The notes under the pieces were generated by a model. That model worked only from the letters and a program-made list of their open reading frames with translations. It was not told the origin of the DNA and ran no database searches. A DNA stretch of 64,000 bases. It comes from Pseudomonadota bacterium (GTDB lineage Bacteria; Chloroflexota; UBA5177; JAJPKF01). The position numbers and the translations under genes are program-made. Of the stretch, positions 51,793-61,336 are shown piece by piece (the first letter of the stretch is position 1; each line of letters starts with the position of its first letter). Location: the NCBI GenBank assembly GCA_021323865.1, contig JAJPKF010000018.1, positions 124,001 through 188,000 of the forward strand, written 5' to 3'.

Positions 51793-51798
51793 TAGACT
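51793..51798 (+). promoter_or_regulatory. -10 box for PsiE-like gene
   Basis: TAGACT, identical to the box before the desulfurase, lies 26 nt before the PsiE-like ATG, with GGGGAGG as ribosome binding site in the short leader. Confidence 0.45.
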
Positions 51799-51824
51799 GA
51801 TGCAAAACCGCGGGGAGGCGCGGC

Positions 51825-52343
51825 ATGGAGCCTGAAGCGGAGGGTCGGCATGGGCCTCTCGATCAGATCCTGGACACGCAGTTGGAAGCTGTCTTTGAGA
51901 CCATCCAGAGGCTGCTCATCGCCGCCGTCGCGCTGGCCCTCATCGTCCTCTCGGGCCTGGCTTTGTGGGACACGGTCGTCTCCGTACAATCGGAACTTTC
52001 CCACGGCAATCTCACCCTCGGCATCGCTACCGGCGTGGACACGGCCTTTCTCACCGTCATCCTCCTCGAGCTACTCCATACCGTCACCAGCCGTGGGCCG
52101 GTCGCGCAGCAAGTGCAGGAGTTCATCGTCATCGGCATCACGTCGGCCGTCCGGCACGGCCTTGGAATCGCGGCTGCCGCATCGGGCACCAACACCGCAC
52201 GGGTAGGCGCCTCGGCGCACGGTCTGAGCGAACGGGACACGGTGACAAACCTGGCCATCAACTCAGTGAGCGTTCTCCTGCTCGTGGGAGCCTTATGGCT
52301 GGTCCGCCACCGATTCGACGTCGGAGGCGCTCCGGAAGCGTGA
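51825..52343 (+). CDS. PsiE-like membrane protein
   Basis: A 172-aa membrane protein with four hydrophobic helices. AVFETIQRLLIAAVALALIVLSGLAL and especially VQEFIVIGITSAVRHGLGI match the phosphate-starvation-inducible PsiE family, whose function is unknown. It is followed after 34 nt by a LysR regulator and then the sulfate operon, on the same strand. A phosphate link is not shown by the sequence. Confidence 0.72.
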   Translation: MEPEAEGRHGPLDQILDTQLEAVFETIQRLLIAAVALALIVLSGLALWDTVVSVQSELSHGNLTLGIATGVDTAFLTVILLELLHTVTSRGPVAQQVQEFIVIGITSAVRHGLGIAAAASGTNTARVGASAHGLSERDTVTNLAINSVSVLLLVGALWLVRHRFDVGGAPEA

Positions 52344-52377
52344 GTCGTGTCCAACAGCCGTCCCTCAAAGGTCGGAC

Positions 52378-53289
52378 GTGCGCCTGATCTCTCAGCAGAT
52401 CCGCGTCTTCGATGCCGTGATCCGTCGTCAGAGCTTCACACGCGCGGCTCGTGAGCTAAAGATGACTCAGCCCGCCGTGACGCACCACATGCATGTTCTC
52501 GAGGCCATGTGTGGCCTCAAGCTCGTGGAGCGCGTAGGGAACAAGGTTGTTCCTACGGCAGCCGGGCTGACTCTCCACGAGACGTCCCGCCAACTGATCG
52601 GCTTGGAGCACGACGTAGCTGCCGTCATCACCGGACTGCGTGCGGGTGAGCAAGGGACGCTGGCGGTCGGCAGCGACACTACCGGGGGCATGAACGTCCT
52701 GCTGCGTGTTCTCCAGACCTTCCGCACCGCCTATCCCGAGATCGACGTCCGGCTCAGTGTCGGCACCACCACCGAGGTGCTTGACACCCTTACGGACCGA
52801 TCCATCGACTTGGGTCTGCTCCGTGGGTACATACCGCCGAAGCAGTTCGATGTCCAGGCAGTGTGTCCCGATGAGGTTCTGTTCGTGGTCAGCAGCCAGC
52901 ACCCGCTGGCAGGTCGTACCAAGCTGGCGCTGGTCGACATCGCCGAGGTGCCCCTCATCCTCCCGGGGCCGGGCTCGACCACCAGGACCTATGTGGTGGA
53001 GCGCTTCCAGGAGGCAGGTCTCCATCCCCGCATCGCGATGGAGTTCGACTCGACCGAGCACACCAAGAAGGCTGTGGAGGCGAACCTCGGCGCCGGGGTG
53101 ATTTCACGCTGGGTCATTGAGCCGGAGCTGGAGCAGGGTTTGCTCGTGGGCCTCCGCATTGACGGCTTCTTCCCGCTTACGCGGGAGTATCAGATGGCAC
53201 GACGTAAGGGGTCTCCGATCTCGCCCGCCGTGGCTCGCTTTCTGGAGACCGTGATGCAAGTACGGCCGGAGCTGCACTTTCCGGACTGA
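52378..53289 (+). CDS. LysR-family transcriptional regulator
   Basis: A 303-aa LysR regulator: N-terminal winged helix QQIRVFDAVIRRQSFTRAARELKMTQPAVTHHMHVLE (residues 5-41), linker helix, and a periplasmic-binding-protein-like sensor domain (LAVGSDTTGGMNVLL, EVLFVVSSQHPLAGR). The GTG start follows AAGGTCGG. Its place just upstream of sbp-cysTWA suggests a CysB/Cbl-like role in sulfur control, but no ligand can be inferred. Confidence 0.88.
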   Translation: MRLISQQIRVFDAVIRRQSFTRAARELKMTQPAVTHHMHVLEAMCGLKLVERVGNKVVPTAAGLTLHETSRQLIGLEHDVAAVITGLRAGEQGTLAVGSDTTGGMNVLLRVLQTFRTAYPEIDVRLSVGTTTEVLDTLTDRSIDLGLLRGYIPPKQFDVQAVCPDEVLFVVSSQHPLAGRTKLALVDIAEVPLILPGPGSTTRTYVVERFQEAGLHPRIAMEFDSTEHTKKAVEANLGAGVISRWVIEPELEQGLLVGLRIDGFFPLTREYQMARRKGSPISPAVARFLETVMQVRPELHFPD

Positions 53290-53616
53290 CCCCGGGCGCT
53301 TCCCTTGTTCGGGCACCGCCGAGGCGTTTCTCCCATAGGACAGTAGTTCGCCGTCAGTCGATGGCGTCGGAACCATAACGGCCCCTCGCCTGAACTGGAC
53401 CCACCTTGGCGACTGATAGGGATGTTTATGAGCATCCATGCTGCCGCTTATAGAGAGCCAGTGAAGGGGCTAAGAAACACTTATTCGACAGACACCAAAA
53501 AGTTATATATGCTGACTCTGATGCGGCAGATGACTGCGTCGCACCACAAGAAGAACGACGGCCGTCCGGCCCAGGAAAGGACGGCCGAGGCTCGGAATCC
53601 CGCAAGGAGTGAAATC
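53290..53616 (+). promoter_or_regulatory. Leader region of sulfate operon
   Basis: 327 nt without an assigned gene. It contains an AT-rich stretch with TTATTC (53481-53486), 17 nt and TATATA (53504-53509), a plausible promoter, and a 9-bp hairpin CGGCCGTCC (53559-53567)/GGACGGCCG (53579-53587) 29 nt before the sbp start. The sbp reading frame is open upstream to 53422, but AAGGAG before GTG 53617 makes the shorter form preferable. Confidence 0.45.
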
Positions 53617-54609
53617 GTGAGGTACGTGATACAAGCCACCGGCTTCGCCGTCGCCCTCGCCGTCGCCGCCTTTCCTTCGCTCACCACCGCCCGGACGGCC
53701 CATTCGGGCGGAACGTTGAATATCGTGACCTACTCGACGCCCGGGCCGGTCTACTCGGGACCGTTGGCTGCGGCCTTCGCCAAGACCAAGGCCGGCAAAC
53801 ACGTGTCGCTTTCCGTCAGCCCCGGCCCCTCGGACAGCCAGAGCCAGGCCGTCGCCAATGGGCAGCCCGCGGATGTCGTGAACTTCTCGTATGCCCCCAA
53901 CATCCAGACTTTGGTCGGCAAGCATCTGGTGCCGAAGAGCTGGGACCGCAACCCCTACCACGGCAATGTGACCGATTCGGTGGTCGCCTTCGGCGTCCGT
54001 CAGCGTAACCCGAAACACATCAAGAACTGGTCCGATCTGTTGAAGAAGGGCATCCAGGTCCTGACGCCCAACCCTCAAGCATCGGGAGGAGCCAAGTGGA
54101 ACCTACTAGCGGCGTATGGGGCCCAGCGCGAGACCCGCAGGTCGAAGAAGCAGGCGGTGGGTTACCTCAAGAAGCTGTTTAAGCACGTCAGCGTACAGGA
54201 CACCAGTGCCTCCCATGAGCTCAACACCTTCCTGAACGGCACTGGAGACGTGATGATCGGCTACGAGGACGACATCATGGAGGCCCAACAGAAGATGCCC
54301 GGCAAGATCAAGCTGGTCGTGCCGAAGCAGTCCCTGCTGATCGAGAACCCCATCAGCTGGACCCTCAAGCCGGCCGCACACAACGCTCGGCTGGCAAAGA
54401 AGTTCGTGAGCTTCCTGTACAGCAAGAGGGCGCAGACCATCTGGGCCAAGGCCTTCTACTGGCCGGTGGTTAAGAGCGTCGCACGCCATCACCACTTCCC
54501 CAGGCCCAAGAAGCTGTTCAATATCCGCCAGCTCGGCGGCTGGCCCAAGCTGGATCCCGAGTTCTTCGGTCCCAACGGCATCGTGACCAAGATCGAGCAG
54601 GGCGGCTAA
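53617..54609 (+). CDS. sbp: Sulfate ABC transporter substrate-binding protein
   Basis: A 330-aa secreted binding protein. A Sec signal peptide spans about residues 1-26 (ATGFAVALAVAAFPSLTTARTA). The mature protein has GGTLNIVTYSTPGPVYSG, SPGPSDSQSQAVANGQPADVVNFSYAP and GDVMIGYEDDIM, typical of sulfate/thiosulfate-binding proteins. There is no lipobox Cys, so anchoring is unclear. GTG 53617 follows AAGGAGTGAAATC; the track start is 65 codons upstream. cysT begins immediately after the stop. Confidence 0.9.
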   Translation: MRYVIQATGFAVALAVAAFPSLTTARTAHSGGTLNIVTYSTPGPVYSGPLAAAFAKTKAGKHVSLSVSPGPSDSQSQAVANGQPADVVNFSYAPNIQTLVGKHLVPKSWDRNPYHGNVTDSVVAFGVRQRNPKHIKNWSDLLKKGIQVLTPNPQASGGAKWNLLAAYGAQRETRRSKKQAVGYLKKLFKHVSVQDTSASHELNTFLNGTGDVMIGYEDDIMEAQQKMPGKIKLVVPKQSLLIENPISWTLKPAAHNARLAKKFVSFLYSKRAQTIWAKAFYWPVVKSVARHHHFPRPKKLFNIRQLGGWPKLDPEFFGPNGIVTKIEQGG

Positions 54610-55455
54610 GTGGCCGCCCTTAGCCCGGCAGCCGCTGTTCCACGACGTGGCGGAGTGGCGAGAACTGACGACGCGGCCGCTGTCGTGGTGCGCGGGCTCT
54701 CAGCCGGGTATCTGAGTCTCATCGTCCTGCTGCCCCTGGCAGCACTCCTCTGGACGTCAACTCGCGGCGGCATTGGCGCCGTCTGGCAGACGATCACGAT
54801 TCCGACGGTGCTTGGCGCCTTGGAGCTAACGGTCGGGGTGTCGGCCATCGTGGTTATCATCAACGCCGTGTTCGGCACTCTCATCGCCTGGGTTTTGGTG
54901 CGCGACTCCTTTCGTGGTAAGTCGGCTGTGAATGCGCTGATCGATCTGCCGTTCGCACTGCCCACCATCGTGGCGGGTCTCACGCTGTTGGCCCTGTACG
55001 GTCCCAGCAGCCCCGTTCATGTCAACGTTGCCTATACGCGCATGGGCATCGCCCTGGCTCTTCTCTTCGTGACCCTTCCCTTTGTGACGAGGGCGGTTCA
55101 GCCGGTGCTCATCGCGCTGGATCGGGATATGGAGGAAGCGGCCGCCGTTCTCGGCGCCGGTTCCCTGGCCATCTTCCGCCGCATCGTTCTGCCCAACCTC
55201 GGCCCGGCTCTGTTGGCCGGCGCGGGATTATCCTTCGCCCGAGCCCTGGGCGAGTTCGGGGCGGTCACTCTGATCGCCGGCAACAACCCCCTCCGGGGAA
55301 CGCAGGTCATGTCACTGGTTATCTTCGGCGACATTCAGGGATACCAGTTCTCGTCTGCCGCGGCGCTCAGCTTCATCCTTCTGGCGCTGTCCCTGGCAGT
55401 GCTGCTCGTTTTCGGGCGTCTCAGCCGGGCACTCAGTGGACACCATGATCGCTAG
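54610..55455 (+). CDS. cysT: Sulfate ABC transporter permease CysT
   Basis: A 281-aa permease with about six membrane helices. The EAA loop reads MEEAAAVLGAGSLAIFRRIVLPNLGPALLAG, and [24 protein letters not shown] is diagnostic for sulfate permeases. The GTG start abuts the sbp stop (TAA|GTG). It overlaps cysW by 11 nt. CysT and CysW form the heterodimeric channel. Confidence 0.93.
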   Translation: MAALSPAAAVPRRGGVARTDDAAAVVVRGLSAGYLSLIVLLPLAALLWTSTRGGIGAVWQTITIPTVLGALELTVGVSAIVVIINAVFGTLIAWVLVRDSFRGKSAVNALIDLPFALPTIVAGLTLLALYGPSSPVHVNVAYTRMGIALALLFVTLPFVTRAVQPVLIALDRDMEEAAAVLGAGSLAIFRRIVLPNLGPALLAGAGLSFARALGEFGAVTLIAGNNPLRGTQVMSLVIFGDIQGYQFSSAAALSFILLALSLAVLLVFGRLSRALSGHHDR

Positions 55456-56236
55456 GTTCAGTCTCCGCTTGGTAGCTCTGGGCTACCTGGCCGTGCTCTT
55501 GGTCTTGCCGGTCGCCTGGATCGTCTGGTCGGCTTTCGGCGGGGGAGTCGACGCGGTTTGGCGTTCGGCCACGGCTCCATACGCCGTCCACGCGCTCCTC
55601 CTGAGCGTCCTCATTGCCGTTATCGCCGTGATAGCCAACACGGTCTTCGGGGTAGTCACGGCGCTCATGATCGTACGTCACCCGTTTCCCGGCGTCTCAA
55701 TACTGAACGCCTTCGTCGACCTGCCGTTGGGGCTATCCCCGGTCGTCGTGGGGCTCTCGCTGGTGCTGGTGTACGGAGCGACGGGTTGGCTTGGCCCCTG
55801 GCTCACTGCTCACGGCATTACCGTCATCTTCTCATTGCCCGGAATGATCCTCGCCACCGTCTTCGTCACCCTGCCTTTCGTCGTCCGGGAGGTGGTGCCG
55901 GTGGTGCGCGAGGTTGGGTCAGAGCAGGAGGAGGCGTCTCGAACCCTTGGGGCAACGGCCTGGCAGACCTTCTGGCGCATCACTCTGCCCTCGATCAGAG
56001 CAGGCGTCATCTACGGCGTCGTTCTCACCATGGCGCGGGCCCTGGGCGAGTTCGGCACGGTCATCGTGGTGGCGGGCAACATTCCCGGGGTCACGCAGAC
56101 GCTCACCATGTATGTCGAAGCGGAGTTCCAGAACTTCGACCCGCGAGGCGCCTACGTGGCCTCACTCGAGCTGGCCGTACTGGCGATCCTTACACTCGTG
56201 CTCATGAACGTCGTTCGTCGGAAAGGAGTGGCATAG
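55445..56236 (+). CDS. cysW: Sulfate ABC transporter permease CysW
   Basis: A 263-aa permease, partner of CysT, with six helices. The EAA loop is [28 protein letters not shown] and the conserved [19 protein letters not shown] follows. ATG 55445 lies inside the end of cysT; the track GTG at 55436 is a second candidate. Its stop overlaps the cysA GTG by one base (TAGTG). Confidence 0.93.
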   Translation: MIARFSLRLVALGYLAVLLVLPVAWIVWSAFGGGVDAVWRSATAPYAVHALLLSVLIAVIAVIANTVFGVVTALMIVRHPFPGVSILNAFVDLPLGLSPVVVGLSLVLVYGATGWLGPWLTAHGITVIFSLPGMILATVFVTLPFVVREVVPVVREVGSEQEEASRTLGATAWQTFWRITLPSIRAGVIYGVVLTMARALGEFGTVIVVAGNIPGVTQTLTMYVEAEFQNFDPRGAYVASLELAVLAILTLVLMNVVRRKGVA

Positions 56237-57210
56237 TGGCCATCACAGTTCAGGGCGTTTCCAAGCGATTCGGCGACTTCCAGGCTCTGGACAAGGTCTC
56301 CATTGAGGTTGAGGACGGCTCATTGACCTCCATCCTCGGCCCCAGCGGAAGCGGAAAGTCGACACTTCTGCGGGTGGTGTCCGGATTGGAGCATCCTGAC
56401 CAGGGCCGCGTTCTGATCTTCGGAGAGGATATGACCCATCTGCCGCCCCAGAAGCGCGGCGTTGGCTTTGTGTTTCAGCACTACGCGGCCTTCAAGCACA
56501 TGACGGTGTGGGAGAACGTCGCCTTCGGGCTAAAGGTGCGTCGACGACCGAAGCGGGAGATTCAGACCAAAGTGGCCGAGCTGCTCGAGCTGGTGCAACT
56601 CGGGGGCCTTGCCGAGCGCTATCCTGGTCAGCTTTCCGGCGGGCAGCGGCAGCGAATGGGGCTGGCGCGAGCCCTCGCCGTAGAGCCCAAAGTGTTGCTT
56701 CTGGACGAGCCCTTTGGGGCACTCGACGCTCGAGTCCGGCAGGAGCTCCGCACATGGCTGCGGCGGCTACACGATGAGGTGCACGTCACCACCGTCCTGG
56801 TCACCCACGATCAGGAGGAGGCGATGGAGATCTCGGACTGCGTGGTGGTGATGAACCATGGCCGGATCGAACAATCAGGCGAGCCGCGCCGTCTCTACGA
56901 CCACCCGGACAGCGAGTTCGTCATGAGCTTCCTGGGCTATGCGAACCGCATCGGTGACTCGCTGGTGCGACCGCATGACATTCGCATCCATCTCCAACCC
57001 GGAGCCGATGCTCTGGCGGCGACGGTACGTCGGGTCGTCTTCCTGGGGTTCGAGGTCCGAGCGGAGCTGGAGATCCCCGAGGGCCAGACAGTCCGCGTGC
57101 AGCTTACTCGCTCTCAGGCGGCCGAGTTGAGCCTTGCCCCCGGGCAGACCATTTACGTTGATCTGGCGCACTCTCGACGGTTCCCGGAGGAGCGAGAGGC
57201 GGCCGCTTAG
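56236..57210 (+). CDS. cysA: Sulfate ABC transporter ATP-binding protein CysA
   Basis: A 324-aa ATPase: Walker [10 protein letters not shown] (about 35-43), Q-loop FQHYAAF, ABC signature [15 protein letters not shown], Walker [12 protein letters not shown] and switch VTHDQEEA. The C-terminal 85 residues form a TOBE-like regulatory domain (RPHDIRIHL). Start is GTG 56236 with AAAGGAG 8 nt upstream; the track ORF from 55558 is an overextension through cysW in another frame. Convergent with the fabG-like gene, stops overlapping by 4 nt. Confidence 0.95.
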   Translation: MAITVQGVSKRFGDFQALDKVSIEVEDGSLTSILGPSGSGKSTLLRVVSGLEHPDQGRVLIFGEDMTHLPPQKRGVGFVFQHYAAFKHMTVWENVAFGLKVRRRPKREIQTKVAELLELVQLGGLAERYPGQLSGGQRQRMGLARALAVEPKVLLLDEPFGALDARVRQELRTWLRRLHDEVHVTTVLVTHDQEEAMEISDCVVVMNHGRIEQSGEPRRLYDHPDSEFVMSFLGYANRIGDSLVRPHDIRIHLQPGADALAATVRRVVFLGFEVRAELEIPEGQTVRVQLTRSQAAELSLAPGQTIYVDLAHSRRFPEEREAAA

Positions 57211-57953
57211 CGCCGGCTGAGGAGCAGTCCGCCGTCGACCACGATCGTCTGGCCCGTGATGTAAGCAGCGTCGTCGCCCGCGAGGAAGTCGATCACCCCC
57301 GCGATCTCGTCGGCATCGCCCCAACGACGCATGGGGATCTGCTCCAGCCACGCGTCGCGATACTGCTGCTCCATCGCTGCCGTGGCATCCGTATTGATGT
57401 AGCCCGGAGCGACGCAGTTGATGGTGACGCCGCTCGCGGCCGACGTGAGCGCCAGATCTGCCGTGAGGCCGATCATCGCTCCTTTTGCCGCGGCGTAGTT
57501 CGCCTGGCCGGCGTTTCCGGCGATGCCGACGACCGAGGCGACGTTAACGATGCGCCCCCAACCTCGCTTTGCCATTGCCGGGAGCACCTCCCGCGCCAGC
57601 CACGCCGCGCCCTCGAAGTTCGCCTCCCAGACGGAGTCCCAGTCTTCGAGTGACATGCGGAGTACAAGTCGGTCGCGGACAAATCCGGCATTATTGACCA
57701 GGACGTCGATGGGGCCGAGCTCAGCGGTCACCCTGTCAACCATGCGGCGGCGGTCTTCAGGTTCTGCCACATCGCCCTGGACCAAGATGGCCCGACCGCC
57801 GGCAACCGCGATCTGATCGGCCAGTGCTCGGGCCGGCGCCTCGCTGCGGTGATAGTTGATGGCCACGGCGGCCCAGCGTGCCAGACGGCAGGCCGTTGAT
57901 CTGCCGATGCCACGCGAAGCGCCGGTGACCAGGGCCACGCGGGGTACGGTCAT
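57207..57953 (-). CDS. FabG-like 3-oxoacyl-ACP reductase (SDR)
   Basis: A 248-aa classical [11 protein letters not shown] is at residues 10-17, NNAG about 90, the catalytic Ser is in NVASVVG and Tyr-x3-Lys in [13 protein letters not shown], and the C-terminus [16 protein letters not shown] matches FabG. It probably reduces 3-oxoacyl-ACP or a related ketone. GGAGGAAAG directly precedes ATG 57953; the track start 58004 is too long. Unlike the SDR at the left window edge, its catalytic tetrad is intact. Confidence 0.88.
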   Translation of the reverse strand: MTVPRVALVTGASRGIGRSTACRLARWAAVAINYHRSEAPARALADQIAVAGGRAILVQGDVAEPEDRRRMVDRVTAELGPIDVLVNNAGFVRDRLVLRMSLEDWDSVWEANFEGAAWLAREVLPAMAKRGWGRIVNVASVVGIAGNAGQANYAAAKGAMIGLTADLALTSAASGVTINCVAPGYINTDATAAMEQQYRDAWLEQIPMRRWGDADEIAGVIDFLAGDDAAYITGQTIVVDGGLLLSRR

Positions 57954-58068
57954 CTTTCCTCCGGGCATGGCGGGCGGTGCTGTCCCCAGACCCATGGTAG
58001 GCATGCCTCACGGGACGAAGACTGTCGAATGCATCAGGCTGAAATGCAAGTTTCGCGCTTTGTTCTGG

Positions 58069-58103
58069 TATTCTGAAGAATCAGGGAGCTCGAATTCAGC
58101 TCC
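58069..58103 (+). promoter_or_regulatory. -10 box and 5' hairpin of methyltransferase gene
   Basis: TATTCT (58069-58074) precedes a predicted transcript start near 58081. GGAGCT (58085-58090) and AGCTCC (58098-58103) can pair around a 7-nt loop at the very 5' end of the leader. GAGGAG follows before the TTG start. Confidence 0.35.
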
Positions 58104-58120
58104 GAGCTGAGGAGCAAAAG

Positions 58121-58963
58121 TTGGTCGACTCCCCACAGGACCCGCAGCCGGACTATACGTTCGAGGCCTTCGCGCAGCACGGCTTTTATGAGGTCGTGAA
58201 CCGCCATCTTGTGGATGCGACCCTGAGACTCCGGAGGCTTTCCCAGGCGCCGGTTCGACGCGTCCTGGATCTCGCCTGTGGAACCGGGGCAGTCACGCAG
58301 CTGCTCATCGAAGGGTTGGAGCGTGAGGGTGACCGGGCGGAGGTGATCGGACTGGATCCCTCGGAATCGGCCCTCGAGAAGGCTCGCCGGCTCATCGGCA
58401 CGGGTGCCCGTTTTGTCAAGGGCACGGCCGAGTCGTTCTCCGCACGGGTGCCCAAGACCGACGTCATTGTCTTCTGCAATGCCATCCATCTCTTGCCGGA
58501 GAAGGACACCGTTGTGGAGCAGGCTCACGAGGCCTTGAATCGGGACGGCGTCCTGGCCTTCAACACCAGCTTCTACGAAGGCGCCTACGCTCCAGGGACG
58601 GAGCGCTTCTACAAGCTATGGATGCTCCGCGCCCTCCAGCAGCTCAGGCGGCAGTATCCCAATCTCCGTCTCGACAAATCACGTCCAGAAGCCATGAAGT
58701 GGCTCACGCCCAACGAATACCGGAGTCTGCTTGAGCGCCACGGCTTTGTGATCGAGCACATGGAGGCCGAAGAAGCGCTCATGACCTGTGAGTCGTGGCA
58801 GGACATCAGCCACTATTCCGAGTTCGTGAAGGGCGCACTTCCAGGAGTGCCTGTGGATATCGGCGCCAACGTGCTGAAGCGGGCGGTGGCTCAGGCATTC
58901 GAGGAGCTGAAGATCGACAAGCTCGCCCGAAATTGGCTTCAGGTGGTCGCCCGAGCCCAGTAG
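58121..58963 (+). CDS. Class I SAM-dependent methyltransferase
   Basis: A 280-aa methyltransferase: motif I VLDLACGTGAVTQLL (about 47-61), motif II-like VIGLDPSESALEKARRL, and VFCNAIHLLPEKDTVV for the post-II region. Substrate unknown; the fold resembles UbiE/UbiG-type small-molecule methyltransferases. The start is TTG 58121 with GAGGAG 7 nt upstream. Convergent with marR. Confidence 0.88.
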   Translation: MVDSPQDPQPDYTFEAFAQHGFYEVVNRHLVDATLRLRRLSQAPVRRVLDLACGTGAVTQLLIEGLEREGDRAEVIGLDPSESALEKARRLIGTGARFVKGTAESFSARVPKTDVIVFCNAIHLLPEKDTVVEQAHEALNRDGVLAFNTSFYEGAYAPGTERFYKLWMLRALQQLRRQYPNLRLDKSRPEAMKWLTPNEYRSLLERHGFVIEHMEAEEALMTCESWQDISHYSEFVKGALPGVPVDIGANVLKRAVAQAFEELKIDKLARNWLQVVARAQ

Positions 58964-58974
58964 GTCAGGGGAGA

Positions 58975-59427
58975 TCACGCCATGCGGGCGGTGCCGCCGC
59001 CGTCAAGTACGGCGCGAACGGCGCTCATGGAGGTTGCGAACTGCCGCATCTGTGACTTGGGCAGCCCCTCCAGGATGGTGGCCATGGCGTTTGCTGCTGC
59101 CCTCTTGCCTTCCACGAGCCGGGTCCTGCCCGCCTCAGTCAGCGAGAGTGGGCACAGCCGCCGATCCCCCAGATCCCGGCCGCGGCATACCAGCCCTCCT
59201 TCCGCCAGCTGGTCGACGATCCGACTGACCCGCCCGGGATCAAGGTGCAGGACGCGGGACAGGCCCGAGGGCAGCGTGACGCCACGGTCGATCACTTGCA
59301 GCACACTCAACTCCGGCAGTCCAAGGGGCTGGTCGAGGTCGTCTCGTAGCCGCTGCTCGATCATGCGCAGCAGCAAGAGCATGGTGCTCGCGGCTCGCAG
59401 GAGGTCCGGCTGACTGGACGTCGCCAT
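58975..59427 (-). CDS. MarR-family transcriptional regulator
   Basis: A 150-aa winged-helix regulator with the MarR core: LSVLQVIDRGVTLPSGLSRVLHLDPGRVSRIVDQLAEGGLVCRGRDLGDRRLCPLSLTEAGR, where the DxRxR wing appears as DLGDRR. It diverges from an MFS exporter, and two TTGCC-N3-GGCAA palindromes lie between them, one covering its own -35 (TTGCCG-17-CACAAT). CACAAT lies 5 nt before the ATG, so the transcript is probably leaderless. Classic layout for a drug-sensing repressor. Confidence 0.88.
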   Translation of the reverse strand: MATSSQPDLLRAASTMLLLLRMIEQRLRDDLDQPLGLPELSVLQVIDRGVTLPSGLSRVLHLDPGRVSRIVDQLAEGGLVCRGRDLGDRRLCPLSLTEAGRTRLVEGKRAAANAMATILEGLPKSQMRQFATSMSAVRAVLDGGGTARMA

Positions 59428-59448
59428 GCCCTATTGTGGCAGAATAAG

Positions 59449-59477
59449 TTGCCATCGGCAACTATTGCCCCGGGCAA
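59449..59477. promoter_or_regulatory. Tandem MarR operators
   Basis: Two copies of TTGCC-N3-GGCAA (59449-59461 with ATC, 59465-59477 with CCG), 16 bp apart, between marR and the MFS gene. The first is embedded in a 17-bp perfect inverted repeat AGTTGCC-ATC-GGCAACT (59447-59463) that covers the marR -35. Confidence 0.75.
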
Positions 59478-59534
59478 CGAAACTTGGAGCGTGACCCACG
59501 CGTCTGGACCGGCGGGTGCGCTGATGAACTGAGA

Positions 59535-61319
59535 ATGCGAGCACAAGCGCCAGTCGGACGATTCACGTTCGGGGCAGACAGTCCCCACTATAAGTGGATC
59601 GCCCTATCCAACACCACGCTGGGGATGCTGATGGCCAGCATCAATACGAGCATCGTGCTCATTGCGCTGCCATCGATCTTCAATGGGCTGCATATCGATC
59701 CTCTGGCGGCGGGCAACACAAGCTTCCTGCTCTGGATCCTCATGGGGTACATGGTGGTGACGTCGACGCTCCTGGTCACCGTTGGTCGGATCTCCGACAT
59801 GTTTGGCCGGGTCCGGATGTACAACCTGGGGTTTGCCGTCTTTGCCTTGGGATCGATTCTGTTGTTCCTCACGCCCAGTAGTGGAACGGCAGGAGGCATC
59901 GAGCTGATCGGTTTCCGGGTTGTTCAGGCCGTCGGGGCCTCCTGCATCTTCGCCAACAGCGCGGCAATCTTGACCGATGCGTTTCCACCTCGGGAGCGCG
60001 GCTTTGCCCTGGGTCTCAACCAGATTGCGGCGGTCGCCGGCTCGGTGGCGGGTCTCGTTCTCGGCGGTCTACTGGCAAGTGTGAGCTGGCGGCTGGTGTT
60101 CCTAGTCAGCGTACCGGTGGGGGTGGTGGGCACCCTCTGGGCGTGGATGGCTCTGCACGAGACCGCCCGCATTGCCCGCCACCAGCGTCTCGACCCATGG
60201 GGCAACCTCACATTCGCGGCCGGTCTCACGCTGCTCTTGGTCGGTCTGACCTATGGAATCCTGCCCTACGGGAGCAGTCCAATGGGGTGGCACAATCCGT
60301 TTGTGATTGCGGCTCTTGTCGGCGGAGTCCTGATGCTGGCCGCCTTCTTGGGCATCGAGACACGGGTTCCGGATCCCATGTTCAAGCTCGATTTGTTCCG
60401 GATACGCGCCTTTGCAGCGGGGAATCTTGCCGCCTGGTTGGGCGCGACTGCGCGTGGCGGCCTGCAGTTCATGCTGATCATCTGGCTGCAGGGTATCTGG
60501 CTGCCGATGCATGGCTACGCCTTCGACCAGACGCCGCTTTGGGCGGGTATTTACATGTTGCCCATGATGCTGGGCTTCCTCCTCTCGGGTCCGGTTTCCG
60601 GCTTCCTGTCGGACCGGTATGACCCGCGTCTCTTCTCGACGGGCGGCATGCTGCTCACCTGCGTGGTATTCGTCCTGCTGGCTGGGCTTCCGGCGAACTT
60701 TTCCTATCCGATGTTTGCGGTTCTGCTGTTGCTCATCGGCTGCGGCATGGGGCTGTTCGCGGCTCCGAACACCAGCTCCGTCATGAGTGCTGTGCCTGCA
60801 GAGAACCGTGGGGTGGCTTCCGGTATGCTGGCGACGCTCCAGAACTCGGGCATGCTCTTCTCGATGGCGATCTTCTTTTCGGTGTTGATCGTGGGTCTCG
60901 CCGCGCATCTGGGGTCGGCGCTCTCGACGGGGCTCATCCACGCGGGTCTGCCTGCCTCGGCGGCCAGTCGCGTGGCCAAGCTTCCACCCACCGCGGCCCT
61001 CTTCTCTTCATTCCTTGGATATAACCCACTGGGCCATCTGCTGTCGCCCGGGATCCTGAACCACCTGACGCCGGCAGCTCGGACGCATCTCTTGTCTCGA
61101 CGATTCTTCCCGACCCTGATCGGGGCACCGTTTATGGATGGGCTCCGCTACGCCTTCTTTGTCTCCGCCGCCATGGCCTTCGTGGCAGCGATCGCGTCCC
61201 TGCTTCGGGGTGGTCGGTTCATTCATCCATCCGGTGAGCGCATCCTCGAGGTGGAGCCGGGTCCGGTCCAGGAATCCCGGGAGCCCGTTTCGGCCATGAA
61301 TTCACGCCAAACGGCTTGA
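59535..61319 (+). CDS. MFS exporter, DHA2/EmrB type (14 helices)
   Basis: A 594-aa major facilitator with about fourteen membrane segments, longer than usual due to a loop of about 60 residues near the C-terminus ([20 protein letters not shown]). Motif A-like stretch [13 protein letters not shown], and [38 protein letters not shown] is the conserved DHA2 TM4-5 region. It is likely a drug or metabolite:proton antiporter repressed by the divergent MarR. The track start TTG 59484 lies close to the operators; ATG 59535 is preferred though its ribosome binding site is weak. Confidence 0.88.
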   Translation: MRAQAPVGRFTFGADSPHYKWIALSNTTLGMLMASINTSIVLIALPSIFNGLHIDPLAAGNTSFLLWILMGYMVVTSTLLVTVGRISDMFGRVRMYNLGFAVFALGSILLFLTPSSGTAGGIELIGFRVVQAVGASCIFANSAAILTDAFPPRERGFALGLNQIAAVAGSVAGLVLGGLLASVSWRLVFLVSVPVGVVGTLWAWMALHETARIARHQRLDPWGNLTFAAGLTLLLVGLTYGILPYGSSPMGWHNPFVIAALVGGVLMLAAFLGIETRVPDPMFKLDLFRIRAFAAGNLAAWLGATARGGLQFMLIIWLQGIWLPMHGYAFDQTPLWAGIYMLPMMLGFLLSGPVSGFLSDRYDPRLFSTGGMLLTCVVFVLLAGLPANFSYPMFAVLLLLIGCGMGLFAAPNTSSVMSAVPAENRGVASGMLATLQNSGMLFSMAIFFSVLIVGLAAHLGSALSTGLIHAGLPASAASRVAKLPPTAALFSSFLGYNPLGHLLSPGILNHLTPAARTHLLSRRFFPTLIGAPFMDGLRYAFFVSAAMAFVAAIASLLRGGRFIHPSGERILEVEPGPVQESREPVSAMNSRQTA

Positions 61320-61325
61320 TACAAT
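61320..61325 (+). promoter_or_regulatory. -10 box of ssrA
   Basis: TACAAT immediately follows the MFS stop codon and ends 11 nt before the mature tmRNA 5' end, so transcription would begin about 4-5 nt upstream of the mature RNA. Confidence 0.6.
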
Positions 61326-61336
61326 GGCATGCACAT

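Noticed and set aside
60102-60941. 279-aa minus-strand ORF rich in His, Arg, Gln
   Set aside because: Antisense to membrane helices of the MFS exporter; composition is the complement of hydrophobic codons.
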